Assembly (NCBI GenBank): GCA_963769745.1
Contig: CAVYNB010000011.1
Coordinates: forward strand, 1-64,000
Direction of reading: 5' to 3'
Length of the DNA stretch: 64,000 nucleotides
From: JALORV01 sp963769745
GTDB lineage: Bacteria > Pseudomonadota > Gammaproteobacteria > Burkholderiales > Burkholderiaceae_F
Shown here: positions 1 through 9,039 of the stretch, one piece after another
How the letters are laid out: each line of letters starts with the position of its first letter
How positions within the stretch are numbered: position 1 is the first letter of the stretch
Notes under the pieces: model-generated
The model's input: only the letters and a program-made list of their open reading frames with translations
Told to the model about the DNA's origin: nothing
The model's database searches: none
Translations under genes and position numbers: made by a program

Positions 1-69
1 CGCTGTGCGCCGGGCCAGGCGGTCCGGCGGGTTGCTTGGGTAGAAGTTGGCAATGAGGAGAGAAACGTG

Positions 70-265
70 ATGAAGTTCGGCAAGACAGTCAGCACCGCCC
101 TGATCATGGGCGTGTTGGTCGGAGCGCTCGGGCTGTCAGAAGAAGGAAGGCCCGGCCGAGCAGGCCGGCAAGGTCGTCGATCAGACGGTCGAGAAGGCTG
201 GACAGCAGGTGGAGAAGGCCGGCGAAAGTATTCAGGACGCTGCCAAGGGCGACACCAAGAAGTAG
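70..265 (+). pseudogene. Small lipoprotein-like envelope protein, frameshifted
   Basis: ATG at 70 follows a GAGGAG ribosome site at 55-60; a GTG lies just before it at 67. The first 24 codons form a basic and then hydrophobic signal sequence ending in L-G-L-S. The frame then breaks near 137-146. The continuation in another frame, from 146 to the TAG at 263, is a hydrophilic Glu/Lys/Gln-rich tail with repeated V-E-K-A-G, typical of small entericidin-like or stress lipoproteins. The join suggests that about eight bases holding the Gly-Cys of a lipobox (L-S-G-C) are missing. As it stands the protein would lose its lipidation site. This could be a real mutation or a consensus error; the function is unknown. 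Confidence 0.5.
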
Positions 266-320
266 TCGCTGTAACGCGCGGTTCGTCTGTTGCCTGACAC
301 CAGGCGGCTGGCGAAGGGGA

Positions 321-1001
321 CTAGATCACGCTGGCGATGATATTGATGCTGAGCGCCAGCACCGCGATGTTGAACACGAAGGCCAGTACGCTGTGAACCA
401 GCGTGAGCCTTCGCATATCTCGCGCTGTCACCGCGACGTCGGAAACCTGCGAGGTCATGCCGACCACGAACGCGTAGTAGGCGAAGTCCAGGTAGTCGGG
501 CTCCTTACCGCCCGGGAACAGCAGTTCCGGTGTTGCCGTGTGTTCCCGGTGCAGGATCGCGTAGTAGCGTCGAGCGTAGTGAAACGCAAAGACGGTCTGA
601 ATGAGCAGCCATGATGAGATCAAGGCGCCGATAGTCAGGGCGAGATGCCACGCCTTGGGCCAGGTATCGAGTTCCCGAATGGTGCTGACGACAAAGCCGA
701 TCGCTACGACACTGGCGAAGGCGGCAACGACGACGAACAGGAAGATGACGAAGCCGCTCTGATCCTGTCCCAACGCGTGGTCGCGCGTCATGGCGGCGTC
801 AGTGCTCGCGATGAGCCACCACGCTAGACCAAGATAGATCAAAACGCTGAGATCCCAGCTCACCACCGCGCGCGTGTGCCACGAGATGGAACTCGGTTGC
901 GCGAGGTAAGCGGCTAAGCCGACGGCGATCACCACCGCGAGGCGCTGCATCGCGCCGATGCGGATGATCCACGCCGCATTGCCGATATTCGATCTGCTCA
1001 T
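321..1001 (-). CDS. DUF1345 family integral membrane protein
   Basis: The predicted protein has about 226 residues and five or six hydrophobic segments. It resembles the DUF1345 family of uncharacterised inner-membrane proteins. The family-like C-terminal half shows the P-D-Y-L-D-F-A-Y-Y-A-F segment and the V-S-D-V-A-V-T-A-R-D-M-R loop, followed by a last hydrophobic helix. I chose the ATG at 1001 (M-S-R-S-N); a longer start at 1052 adds 17 polar residues that do not look conserved. No substrate or reaction is known for the family. It lies on the same strand as the downstream AI-2E-type permease but is separated from it by about 140 bases. Confidence 0.8.
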   Translation of the reverse strand: MSRSNIGNAAWIIRIGAMQRLAVVIAVGLAAYLAQPSSISWHTRAVVSWDLSVLIYLGLAWWLIASTDAAMTRDHALGQDQSGFVIFLFVVVAAFASVVAIGFVVSTIRELDTWPKAWHLALTIGALISSWLLIQTVFAFHYARRYYAILHREHTATPELLFPGGKEPDYLDFAYYAFVVGMTSQVSDVAVTARDMRRLTLVHSVLAFVFNIAVLALSINIIASVI

Positions 1002-1144
1002 TGGGGCAGCGAAAGCGTACCCGCATTGGTTCGGGCAAGGGTGCACCTCCAAGATTCACTGGGCCATCGCCGCATGGCCGGCGATCATTACGTAGCTGGC
1101 GCGACCAATATCGTGAGCAATAGGCCTTTCTGGCGTTACCTGAG

Positions 1145-2349
1145 TCATTTCCCCAAGAGTTCGGCCAGGGGGTGCAACGGTTCAACATGCTGCGACACGA
1201 CTTTGACGATGACGATGATTGGAATGCTTAACAGCATGCCCCAGATGCCCCACAGCCAGCCCCAGAACAGGAGGGAAACGAACACGGCTGCTGAGTTCAT
1301 GTGGGCAATTCGTCCGGTCATCCAGGTGGTGACAAAGGTTCCGACGAAAGTGGCGACCGCCAGCACGGTGCCGCCGGTCAGCAAACGCCATGGCAAACGA
1401 GTCGAACTGCATGAAGGCGGCCATCGAGGTAGCAACGGCGGCAATCGCGGGACCAAGATAGGGAACGATGTGGAAGATGCCGGCCGCCACGGCCCAGGCT
1501 CCGGCATTCTCGAGTCCGATGAAGATGAACGCGATCCAGCTCAGCAGGACGACCAACAGATTCGTCGCCAGCAACATCAGCATGTACTTCTGGATCGAGC
1601 CGTTGATGTCGTCGAGGATATGGACCGTGATCTTTCTCTTCGACAGCGATGGCCCCGTAATCCGCACTAGCTTTCGCTTGAAGGTGTCGCCACCGAGCAG
1701 CAGGAAGAACACCAGGAAGACGACCATCGCCGCCTGTCCAATGGCTCCGACCGCGCCCATCGAACCCGCCCACACGTAGTCGCCGAGTCTGAACTTGGGC
1801 GCCTCCACGATGACGCGAGTGGCAGGCTGGCGCGGAGCCACGGCGCCACCGGCAGCATGAGTCGTCGCGGTTTCCACCTCGGTGGCAGCGTTCTGGATCT
1901 TCTGCAGGGTGTCGTTCTGGCTTTTGCGAACACGAGCCAGTGCAGTCGAGAACTTGGTCGCCGCTTCGGGCAACTGCTCGATGATGGTCTGCATCTGGCC
2001 GCGCAGCGAGTAGGCGCAGAGAACCATTGCAGCGGTCACGGCTGCCATGACGACGACAGTCCCGGCAGCGCGCGGGATCCTGACCCCTTCGAGCCAGGCG
2101 ACGACAGGGTTCAGCGTGTAGGCGATGACGATGCCCAGCAGGAGCGGCACCAGAAAGGCTTGCGCCCAGGACAAGGCAAACACGGTTGCGAGTGTCGCCA
2201 GTATCCCCAGGGCCAGGCCGCGCGCCTCCACCGGCAAGTCGCGTTGCCGGCAGAGTCACGTGAGACTCGGCGACTTCGTGGCCGACGTGCTCCACTGAAA
2301 TTGGCGTCTCAGCGCTGGCGATATGGACGGGGGCGACAGCATTAGGCAT
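1145..2349 (-). CDS. AI-2E family (PerM-like) transporter, two frameshifts
   Basis: The reassembled product is a permease of about 400 residues of the AI-2E exporter/PerM family, with hydrophobic helices at both ends and a soluble middle. Family features are the N-terminal W-A-Q-A-F-L-V-P-L-L-L-G segment, the central P-Y-L-G-P-A-I motif and the C-terminal W-G-M-L-L-S-I-P-I stretch. Reading it through needs two single-base corrections: an extra base near 2236, after an N-terminal leader starting at ATG 2349, and another near 1382. Both behave as +1 insertions. Members export small molecules or have unknown substrates; an autoinducer role is not implied here. The last residues form the usual charged tail ending in A-E-L-L-G-K. 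Confidence 0.75.
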
Positions 2350-2551
2350 GGTGCGTCGTCAAACGACTTTTGACTTGAGGGTTATCACAGCGCGCCTGCG
2401 GCGCGTTGGCGATATCCGATAAGTAGGTTCTCGTTGGGAAAATGTTCGACTACTTGAAGGCGACACCCGTCCTGCAACGTTGTAGCAGTGCTTCGTTGAA
2501 GATGCAGGGCGCTGCGGCCACGAGGTCTCACGTTTTGTGCTCGCCGCCTTG

Positions 2552-3351
2552 CTATCCACCCTTGCCGCCGCCCTTGTCCTGCCCCTGGCTGGACTGTGAA
2601 GCAGACCCCTTGCCCTGGGATCCTTTGTCCTGGCCAGTTGGTTTCGGTGGCTGCTGGTCGGGACCGCGCGCCCCTTGCTGCTGTGCCTGCTGCTGGCGCT
2701 GTGCGTTCGGTCCGCCTTGCTGCGCATTCGAAGGAGCGCCCTGCGTCCGCTGCATTTGATAGTGCTGCTGCACTACCGGGTCATGCGGCCGGTACTTGTA
2801 CTTCTGTCCTTGAAGTACGGGCTGCTGCTCCGGGGGCGGATATCGATTTCCGGAGTACGGCTTCTGATAGGTGGGCAGCGGCGCACGAGGGGGGCTGACC
2901 GACGATCCCAGTGGTCCCAATCGCCTCGACGCTGCTTCCATTCCTTGCCCCAGTGATCATCCCAGCGTGGGGGTGCATCTGCCTTCCATCCATGGAAGTA
3001 CGGAGGCGGTCGGCGGTAGTAGCGAACCGGGACACGCAGTACGTAAAGCGGAACGACTTCCGGGGCGACGTGGCCCCACGGTCCGTTGTACCAGGAGCTC
3101 GCGTACCAGTTGTCCGACTGGTAGACCCAGTACATGCCGTCGTAGAAGAAGTAGTTGGATTCCACTCGTGGCGCGTAGTAGACGGGGTATCCCGGCACAG
3201 GAACGAGTTGCGGGTAAACCGGCAGGTTGATCCCGATGGAGACGCCTGGCAGTCCGATGCCGATGCTCACTTGGGCCGTCGCCGCGGTGATCGATCCGAT
3301 CACCAAACCCAGCACCATCAATCCGTTACGCAGTCCGTGTCTCATATTCAT
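2552..3351 (-). CDS. Exported Tyr/Pro- and Gln-rich protein of unknown function, frameshifted
   Basis: ATG at 3351 opens a signal peptide ending near A-T-A-Q. A Tyr/Pro/Val-rich region follows, with Y-P-V-Y-Y-A-P and Y-F-F-Y-D-G-M-Y-W-V-Y, a pattern common in small exported proteins of betaproteobacteria. A Trp/Asp-rich segment (W-D-D-H-W-G-K-E-W) comes next. The frame breaks near 2895, and the C-terminal part continues in another frame to 2552 as a Gln/Gly/Lys-rich low-complexity tail. The full product is about 265 residues. It is probably periplasmic or surface-associated; no enzymatic motif is visible. It reads away from the hemolysin-III gene. Confidence 0.6.
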
Positions 3352-3623
3352 GCTCTCGGTTGGATCACCGGGATCGAGACATCTCTGACTCAAGGCGAAG
3401 GGAAGCGGTGTGGCAGGCTGCCAGGAACCGATTTCTAGGCGCGACCGGTGAACTCTGAGTTCGCACGCTAGGCGCAGCATTCATTGTCGTCGGTGCGACA
3501 GCGCACACATCGCTTCAGATTGAGCACGCAGCGGCGTGATCGAAAGGTCACGCCGTTTTGTACGCATGTGCAACGGAAGCTACGATCGATACAGCGTCGA
3601 CCGACAGCACGGATGTCTACGGC

Positions 3624-4243
3624 ATGTACCACGGCGAAAAATTCAACGCGGTGTCCCACTTGGTTGGGACGGTACTGGCGCTCGCGGGCGCGATCGTGCT
3701 GATGGTGCTGGCTGCGAGTGGGGGAGATCCGTGGAAAGTGGTCAGCGTCTGCGATCTACGGCGTGACCCTCGTGGTCATGTACAGCTCATCGACGCTGTA
3801 TCACAGCGTGCGAGGGCGGGCCAAAGACGTCCTGCGCAAGATGGATCATCAGAGCATCTACCTGCTCATTGCCGGCAGTTACACGCCGTTCTGTCTGGTG
3901 ACACTGCGTGGCCCCTGGGGCTGGTCATTGTTCGGGGTCGTGTGGGGGCTTGCGCTGCTCGGTGGATTGCAGGAATTTCGGCCACGGAATGACGCGCGCG
4001 ATCCTCTCGGTGGTGATCTACCTGCTGATGGGCTGGGTCGCTCTCGTGGCCCTGGTCCCGCTGGTGCATGCACTGGGCCGCGCCGGTTTCGCCTGGGTCG
4101 CGGCGGGCGGGCTGTTCTACACCATTGGCATCGTCTTCTATGCCCTCGACACTCGCCTGACCCATGCACACGGTGTCTGGCACCTGTTTGTGCTCGCCGG
4201 CAGCGCGACGCACTACGTTGCGATCATCAAGTACGTCATTTGA
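3624..4243 (+). CDS. Hemolysin III / PAQR family membrane protein, two frameshifts
   Basis: The reassembled protein has about 205 residues and seven predicted membrane helices. It matches the hemolysin III (YqfA/TrhA, PAQR-like) family: N-terminal E-K-F-N-A-V-S-H-L, then S-S-T-L-Y-H-S, D-H-Q-S-I-Y-L-L-I-A-G-S-Y-T-P, and C-terminal H-G-V-W-H-L-F-V-L-A-G-S. The conserved Ser, His and Asp residues are those proposed to bind metal in PAQR proteins. An extra G at 3751 and an extra T at 3976-3978 break the frame; removing each restores the family sequence exactly. The start is ATG 3624, in front of Y-H-G-E-K. The family is linked to membrane homeostasis; haemolysis as the natural role is doubtful. 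Confidence 0.85.
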
Positions 4244-4478
4244 AGTTCCGACCGTGGGGCCAACGCTGCGTGCGGTAACGCACAGACACCGTTCAAACCC
4301 AACGGCCACAATGACTTACTTCGTGCGCCTACGCCGCTGCCGCGTAGTGGTGTTGAACTCAGTCGCTGCAAGCGCCTCGACAGCGGTCGCTCCAGATCGC
4401 GGAGACGGCCAAGGCGCTTTGCCACCACTCCAGGCCACGCCGTGGCTCGCGGACTCAATCAGAATTCAAGGAAAGCCA

Positions 4479-4934
4479 ATGAAAACGATTCCTACATCAG
4501 CACTGGCCCTTACGGTTTTGCTCTCGGCAGGCGCAGCCTCAGGCCAAGTTGCCAAGGCAACACCCACGGTGGTTCCTGCAGCGCAACCCACGTCCGTGAA
4601 CTCCGCACATATGGGCCAGATGGACGCGCACATGAAACGCATGCAAGAACTGCAGTCAAACTGACCGACGCCAAAACGCCGAAGCGCGTCAGAAGCTGAT
4701 GGATGAACAGCGCCGGAAATGCACCAGGGAATGGCGATGATGCAGGCGATGCCACACGATGGCTCGGCGATGGGTGGCGCTGGCGCAGGCATGAAGGGGC
4801 ATACGGGCAAGCCTGCCGATCAGAAAGTGCAGATGCAGATGATGGAGCGACGCATGGACATGATGCAGGCAATGATGCAGACCATGATGGATCAGCAAAG
4901 CGCTCAGCGAGCGGCCCGATGCCGGCGCCACTGA
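4479..4934 (+). CDS. Methionine/histidine-rich exported protein, frameshifted
   Basis: ATG at 4479 follows an AAGGAAA ribosome site and opens a cleavable signal peptide (A-A-S-G-Q-V-A). The mature part is rich in Met, Gln and His, with H-M-G-Q-M-D-A-H-M-K-R-M, then M-H-Q-G-M-A-M-M-Q-A-M and M-M-E-R-R-M-D-M-M-Q-A-M-M-Q. Reading it through needs several small indel corrections between 4655 and 4725. Periplasmic proteins with this composition often bind copper or silver, or act as Spy/CpxP-like helical chaperones. That is inference from composition; no copper enzyme lies beside it. Confidence 0.6.
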
Positions 4935-5122
4935 AGTAAGGTGCCTTGCAGGAGGACGTCCGCTGAAGCAAGCCGAGCGGGTTGCGCAGGCCGCGCCATC
5001 GAACTGTGCGCGCAAGGTTTCGCCGTTGACGAGTCCGAAACGGCTTCGGACAGGGCCGACACCAAGCCCCGATCAAAACGATAGTCGCGGGCTCACTTCA
5101 TTTGGACGAGCCGGACAAGTCG

Positions 5123-5149
5123 CGCCGCCCCGGAGGCGGCGTTTTCCTT
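5123..5149 (+). terminator. Rho-independent terminator
   Basis: A 7-bp GC stem, CGCCGCC with GGCGGCG, closes a 5-base loop and is followed by TTTTCCTTT. It is the only clear element in the gene-free stretch 4935-5244, and it would end transcription from the Met-rich protein gene. Confidence 0.75.
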
Positions 5150-5244
5150 TCGTCGACACGCTCGACTGACGCCAGGACACCCAATGACTTCCAACACTAT
5201 CAATCTCTGAGGCACAGCAGCGCCGAGCTATTCACGGCGTCGTT

Positions 5245-6451
5245 TTGGAGCTCGCTTCAATTGACCCCGACAGCGATGCTTACGAAATCAAGCTCGCTGA
5301 GCTCGAAAGCCACCTTGCGCGAGAGGCTGACCGAGCGCCTCGGGCTAAGCCGCCGCTACCACTTGGCCAGACCGTCCTTGCAACGCCTGGCGCGGGGGCG
5401 GCCCTTTGGCGCGCTCGCTGGACGAAGCAGAAAGCGCGAATTGCGCAGGCAGGCGGTGCGTTGCTGCGAGCTCTGCGCCAAACCGCTTCAAGGAGCAAGA
5501 AACATCCCGCGCTGGCCGTGCCCTTGAGCCATGCGGATCGGGCCGCTGCTGCGAAGACCGGACGTTTCGTCGAAGGCACTCTCGTTGACGGACAGTCTGG
5601 CGAGCACCACCCGCGAAGGTACATGCTTTATGAGCCGGCCAGTCGCGGCCACGCTCCAGCGCCGCTGCTCGTGCTCCTGCACGGATGCAAGCAGGGTGCC
5701 GCCGAGTTCGCGGCCGGCACTCGTATGAACGAAGCTGCGGAAGCCGCGGGTGTGGTCGTGTTGTATCCCCAGCAATCGCTCGCGGCCAATCTCTTGCGCT
5801 GCTGGAACTGGTATGCGCTCCACGATCGCTCGAACAAGGACGGCGACGCTGCAGTGATCGCTGCCATGACCCGCCAGGTGATGCGAGACCATGACATCGA
5901 CGCGACGCGCGTCTACGTGGCGGGGATGTCGGCGGGCGGCGGCATGGCCGCCGTGCTGGTGCGGGACTATCCGGAACTGTATGCCGCGCTGGGCGTTCAT
6001 TCGGGAGTCCCTGCAGGACTCGCACATGACGTTTACTCGGCCATGCGCCTGATGTCGACCGGACCGGTTCCTACCGAGGCGGAAGCGGCGCCAGGCGCTG
6101 GTGATGTCGCTGGCGCCAACGCGGCCAGCATCGTCTTTCACGGCGATGAAGACACGGTCGTTCATCTTTCCAACGGAGTGGCCATACACGAGGCTGCAGG
6201 CGGTTCACAGGTTCCTCCTCTCCTCGAACACGCAGCAGTCGACGACGCAGCCGCGCCCGGGACATCGTGGATTCACCCGATCGGTCGAGTACGGTCCGGG
6301 TGGCGTGACGGAGCGCGAGCTGTGGATCGTTCACGGCGCCGGACACGCCTGGGCAGGCGGCAGCAGCACGCAACCCGACACGGATTCCAGTGGTCCGGAC
6401 GCATCGCGCGAGATGTTGCGGTTCTTCCTGCAACATCAACTCAGCGCATAG
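5245..6451 (+). CDS. PHB depolymerase family esterase (LpqC-type), frameshifted
   Basis: This is an alpha/beta-hydrolase of about 400 residues in the LpqC/poly(3-hydroxybutyrate) depolymerase esterase family. Visible motifs are the oxyanion-hole segment L-V-L-L-H-G-C-K-Q-G, the nucleophile elbow G-M-S-A-G, the D-x-D-T-V acid region near V-F-H-G-D-E-D-T-V, and the catalytic His in V-H-G-A-G-H-A-W-A-G-G. The C-terminal part lies in a different frame; the shift falls between about 6190 and 6280. The N-terminal about 115 residues are a variable, Lys/Arg-rich region without an obvious signal peptide, so the start (TTG 5245) is uncertain. It probably hydrolyses short-chain esters or hydroxyalkanoate oligomers. 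Confidence 0.75.
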
Positions 6452-6475
6452 GTCGAGCACCATGGAGCTGCAGCA

Positions 6476-7814
6476 GTGACATTGGCCGAATGGTCCCTGG
6501 TCGTCGGCGCGCTGCTGGTCACGATGGTGCTGGCAGGGAGTCTGCTGGGGCGGCTGCCGCTGAGCAGCGCGATGGTCTACCTGGCGCTGGGCTGGCTCCT
6601 GGGTCCGGATGTGGCAAACGTTCTGCGCCCCGATCCGTATCTGCATGCCGGCGTTCTCGAACGACTCGCCGAAGTTGCATTGCTGATTTCACTCTTTGCT
6701 GTCGGCCTGCGGCTTGGCGTGCCCCTGCGCGACCGTCGCTGGCGGCTACCGTTGCGCCTGGCGTTCGTCTCGATGGCGATCATGGTGGCGCTGGTCGCCT
6801 CCATCGGTGTCTGGGTGCTCGGCCTGCCGGTCGGTGCGGCCGTGCTGCTGGGCGCGGTGCTGGCGCCCACCGATCCGGTGCTGGCGTCGGGCGTGCAGTC
6901 CGACCCAGGCTCGCAACCGGAGCGGCTCGGATTCAGCCTGGCCGGTGAAGGCGGGCTGAATGACGGCGCTGCGTTCCCGTTCGTCTTGCTTGGCTTCGGA
7001 TTGCTCGGCATCCATGAACTGGGTCCCGGTCTCGCCCGCTGGTGGAGCGTCGACCTCGTGTGGGCGACCCTCGGAGGCCTCGGTATCGGCGGACTTGCTG
7101 GGCGCGGCGACCGGACGGCTGGTCGTCTACCTGCGCAGTCGTCATGATGAAGCGGTGGGTCTGGACGAATTCCTCGGACTCGGATTGGTCGCCATGGCCT
7201 ACGGGATCGCGCAGCTCGCACTCGCCTCCGGGTTCCTCGCGGTGTTCGCCGCCGGCCTTGCGCTGCAGCGCGTGCGTGAGCGGCCACAATCACACACCCG
7301 CCCGCTTGCTGCGGCTGCGAGTTCGGAAGGGCACTCCTACGAAACGCTGGCGACACACTCCCACCATGCGAGCGCCACCATGCGGGATTCCGTCCAGGGC
7401 TTCAACGAGCAACTGGAACGCCTGGCCGAGATGGCGGTGGTACTGATGGTGGGAGCCATGCTGGCTTACGCCAAACCATTGCCGGCGGTGTGGTGGTTCG
7501 TTCCGCTGCTGCTTCTGGTGTTGCGCCCCCTGTCGGTCGTCGCTTCGACGTTGGGGGAGCGTCTGACCGCGCCGCAGTTCGCGATGATCGGCTGGTTCGG
7601 AATCCGCGGCATCGGGTCGGTCTTTTACCTCTTGCTTGCGCTGCGCCATGGTGTCGACGGAAACATCGCCGATACCCTGGTGTCACTGACGCTCTGGACC
7701 GTCGCCGCCTCGATCATTGCCCACGGCCTGACCGCCCAGCCGCTGATGCAGCGCTACCTCGTGTGGCGAAGGCAGGCATCGAGTCGAACGGCGCTTCGAA
7801 ATCCACGATCCTGA
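6476..7814 (+). CDS. Cation:proton antiporter (CPA1/NhaP-like), frameshifted
   Basis: This is a polytopic protein of about 445 residues with 12 or so hydrophobic helices, in the monovalent cation:proton antiporter family. The key element is the buried acidic pair region, seen here as L-A-P-T-D-P-V-L-A (the Asp of the NhaP/NHE core), followed by G-E-G-G-L-N-D-G-A-A-F-P. A second conserved block is G-W-F-G-I-R-G-I-G-S-V-F-Y near the C terminus. An extra T at 7095/7096 breaks the frame; removing it gives G-I-G-G-L-L-G-A-A-T-G-R. The GTG start at 6476 lies just after the esterase stop, so the two genes may be cotranscribed. It would exchange Na+ or K+ for H+ at the inner membrane. Confidence 0.85.
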
Positions 7815-7857
7815 ATGCCATTCGACGGACGTCTGCTGCGGTGGATCGAACCGGACA

Positions 7858-8061
7858 TCAGATCGTTGCCACCTCGCGCTGCTTGGCGCGAGAAGTTCGC
7901 GGCTTCGCGCTCGGCGTCGTGCATTCTTTGACTACAGCAGCCGGGGCGACGGTCATGACCGTCGCATCGTCAGACGCAAGAACGTTTCCGCCTTCGGCTA
8001 CCAGATCGCTCACGGCCGGGGGGAGAACCTTGGGTGCACGTTTGCGCGAAATGGTTTTCAT
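7858..8061 (-). CDS. Small hypothetical protein (67 aa)
   Basis: ATG at 8061 has a good ribosome site (GAGG, spacing about 5). The product is short and basic at both ends, with a neutral, Val/Ala-rich middle (V-M-T-V-A-P-A-A-V-V). I recognise no domain. It is transcribed divergently from the Crp/Fnr regulator gene, with about 135 bases between the starts, so it is a candidate target of that regulator. The tail K-P-R-T-S-R-A-K-Q-R suggests nucleic-acid or membrane-surface contact, but this is speculative. Confidence 0.45.
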   Translation of the reverse strand: MKTISRKRAPKVLPPAVSDLVAEGGNVLASDDATVMTVAPAAVVKECTTPSAKPRTSRAKQREVATI

Positions 8062-8196
8062 CGTTGCCTCGCTGTCCTGCTGAAGTTCCCGCGCGCTTTG
8101 CGCGGAAAGTGTGATGCCAAGAGTGTCTCGCCGTCGGCAGGGGCGAAATAGACCCGCCTGCGCGGCGGCATTCATGGATGCTGCGCGCAGCAGCGC

Positions 8197-9030
8197 TTGG
8201 ACGTCCGTGCGGTGGCGCACCAAGCGAGTAAACTTGATGCTCACAAGGCGCCTGTGCCGACGATCCCCCAAAGGCCCAGTCCCGCCGGCCGACCCTTTGA
8301 GGAGAGGCGCTTGGTTCAGTCTGCTGACCCTCGTCAAAACCGACTACTCGCGGCGTTGCCTGACGCCGAGTGGGCACGCTGGCAACCCCACCTTGAGCTG
8401 GTCAACATGCCGCTCGGCAAGGTGCTGTACGAGTCCGGCGGCAAGCTGGGTCACGTGTACTTCCCGACGACAGCGATCGTGTCGCTGCTCTACGTCATGG
8501 AAGACGGAGCGTCGGCCGAAATCGCGGTGGTCGGACATGACGGCGTGGTTGGCGTATCGCTCTTCATGGGGGGCGAGTCGACGACGAGCCGCGCCGTCGT
8601 GCAAAGTGCCGGCCATGGGTATCGCTTGAAGTCCAGCCTGATGATGCTGGAGTTCAACCGGGGAGGGCCGGCCCTGCACCTGCTGCTGCGCTACACCCAG
8701 GCCCTCATTACTCAGATGGCTCAGACGGCAGTGTGCAACCGCCACCACTCGCTGGATCAGCAACTGTGCCGCTGGCTCTTGCTGAGCCTCGATCGCCTGC
8801 ATACCGACGAACTTGTGATGACCCAGGAGCTGATTGCCAACATGCTCGGTGTTCGCCGGGAAGGCGTGACCGAGGCGGCTGGCAACCTGCAGAAGGACGG
8901 TCTCATCCGTTATCGACGTGGACGCATCGCGGTGCTCGACCGCGCACGTCTCGAGCAGCGCACGTGCGAGTGCTATGCCGTCGTCAAGACGGAATACGAG
9001 CGGCTGCTGCCCGCGACGATGGCAACTTGA
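8197..9030 (+). CDS. Crp/Fnr-family transcriptional regulator
   Basis: An N-terminal cyclic-nucleotide-binding-like beta barrel (about residues 45-160) is followed by a Crp-type winged helix-turn-helix with E-L-I-A-N-M-L-G-V-R-R-E-G-V-T-E-A as the recognition region (about 210-240). The barrel lacks the Cys cluster of Fnr and the classical cAMP pocket residues, so the signal is unknown. Many betaproteobacterial relatives share the H-x-Y-F-P-T motif seen here (V-Y-F-P-T-T-A-I). The start is uncertain: TTG 8197 gives the longest form, and GTG 8254 or a later codon before P-R-Q-N-R-L-L-A-A-L is equally likely. It converges on uvrA, with the stops nine bases apart. Confidence 0.85.
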   Translation: MDVRAVAHQASKLDAHKAPVPTIPQRPSPAGRPFEERRLVQSADPRQNRLLAALPDAEWARWQPHLELVNMPLGKVLYESGGKLGHVYFPTTAIVSLLYVMEDGASAEIAVVGHDGVVGVSLFMGGESTTSRAVVQSAGHGYRLKSSLMMLEFNRGGPALHLLLRYTQALITQMAQTAVCNRHHSLDQQLCRWLLLSLDRLHTDELVMTQELIANMLGVRREGVTEAAGNLQKDGLIRYRRGRIAVLDRARLEQRTCECYAVVKTEYERLLPATMAT

Positions 9031-9039
9031 CTACGCTCG

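Noticed and set aside
6452..6948. Extension of the esterase frame to 6948
   Set aside because: It is read-through in the wrong frame after the frameshift; it overlaps the clear antiporter gene and becomes Arg/Gly-rich.
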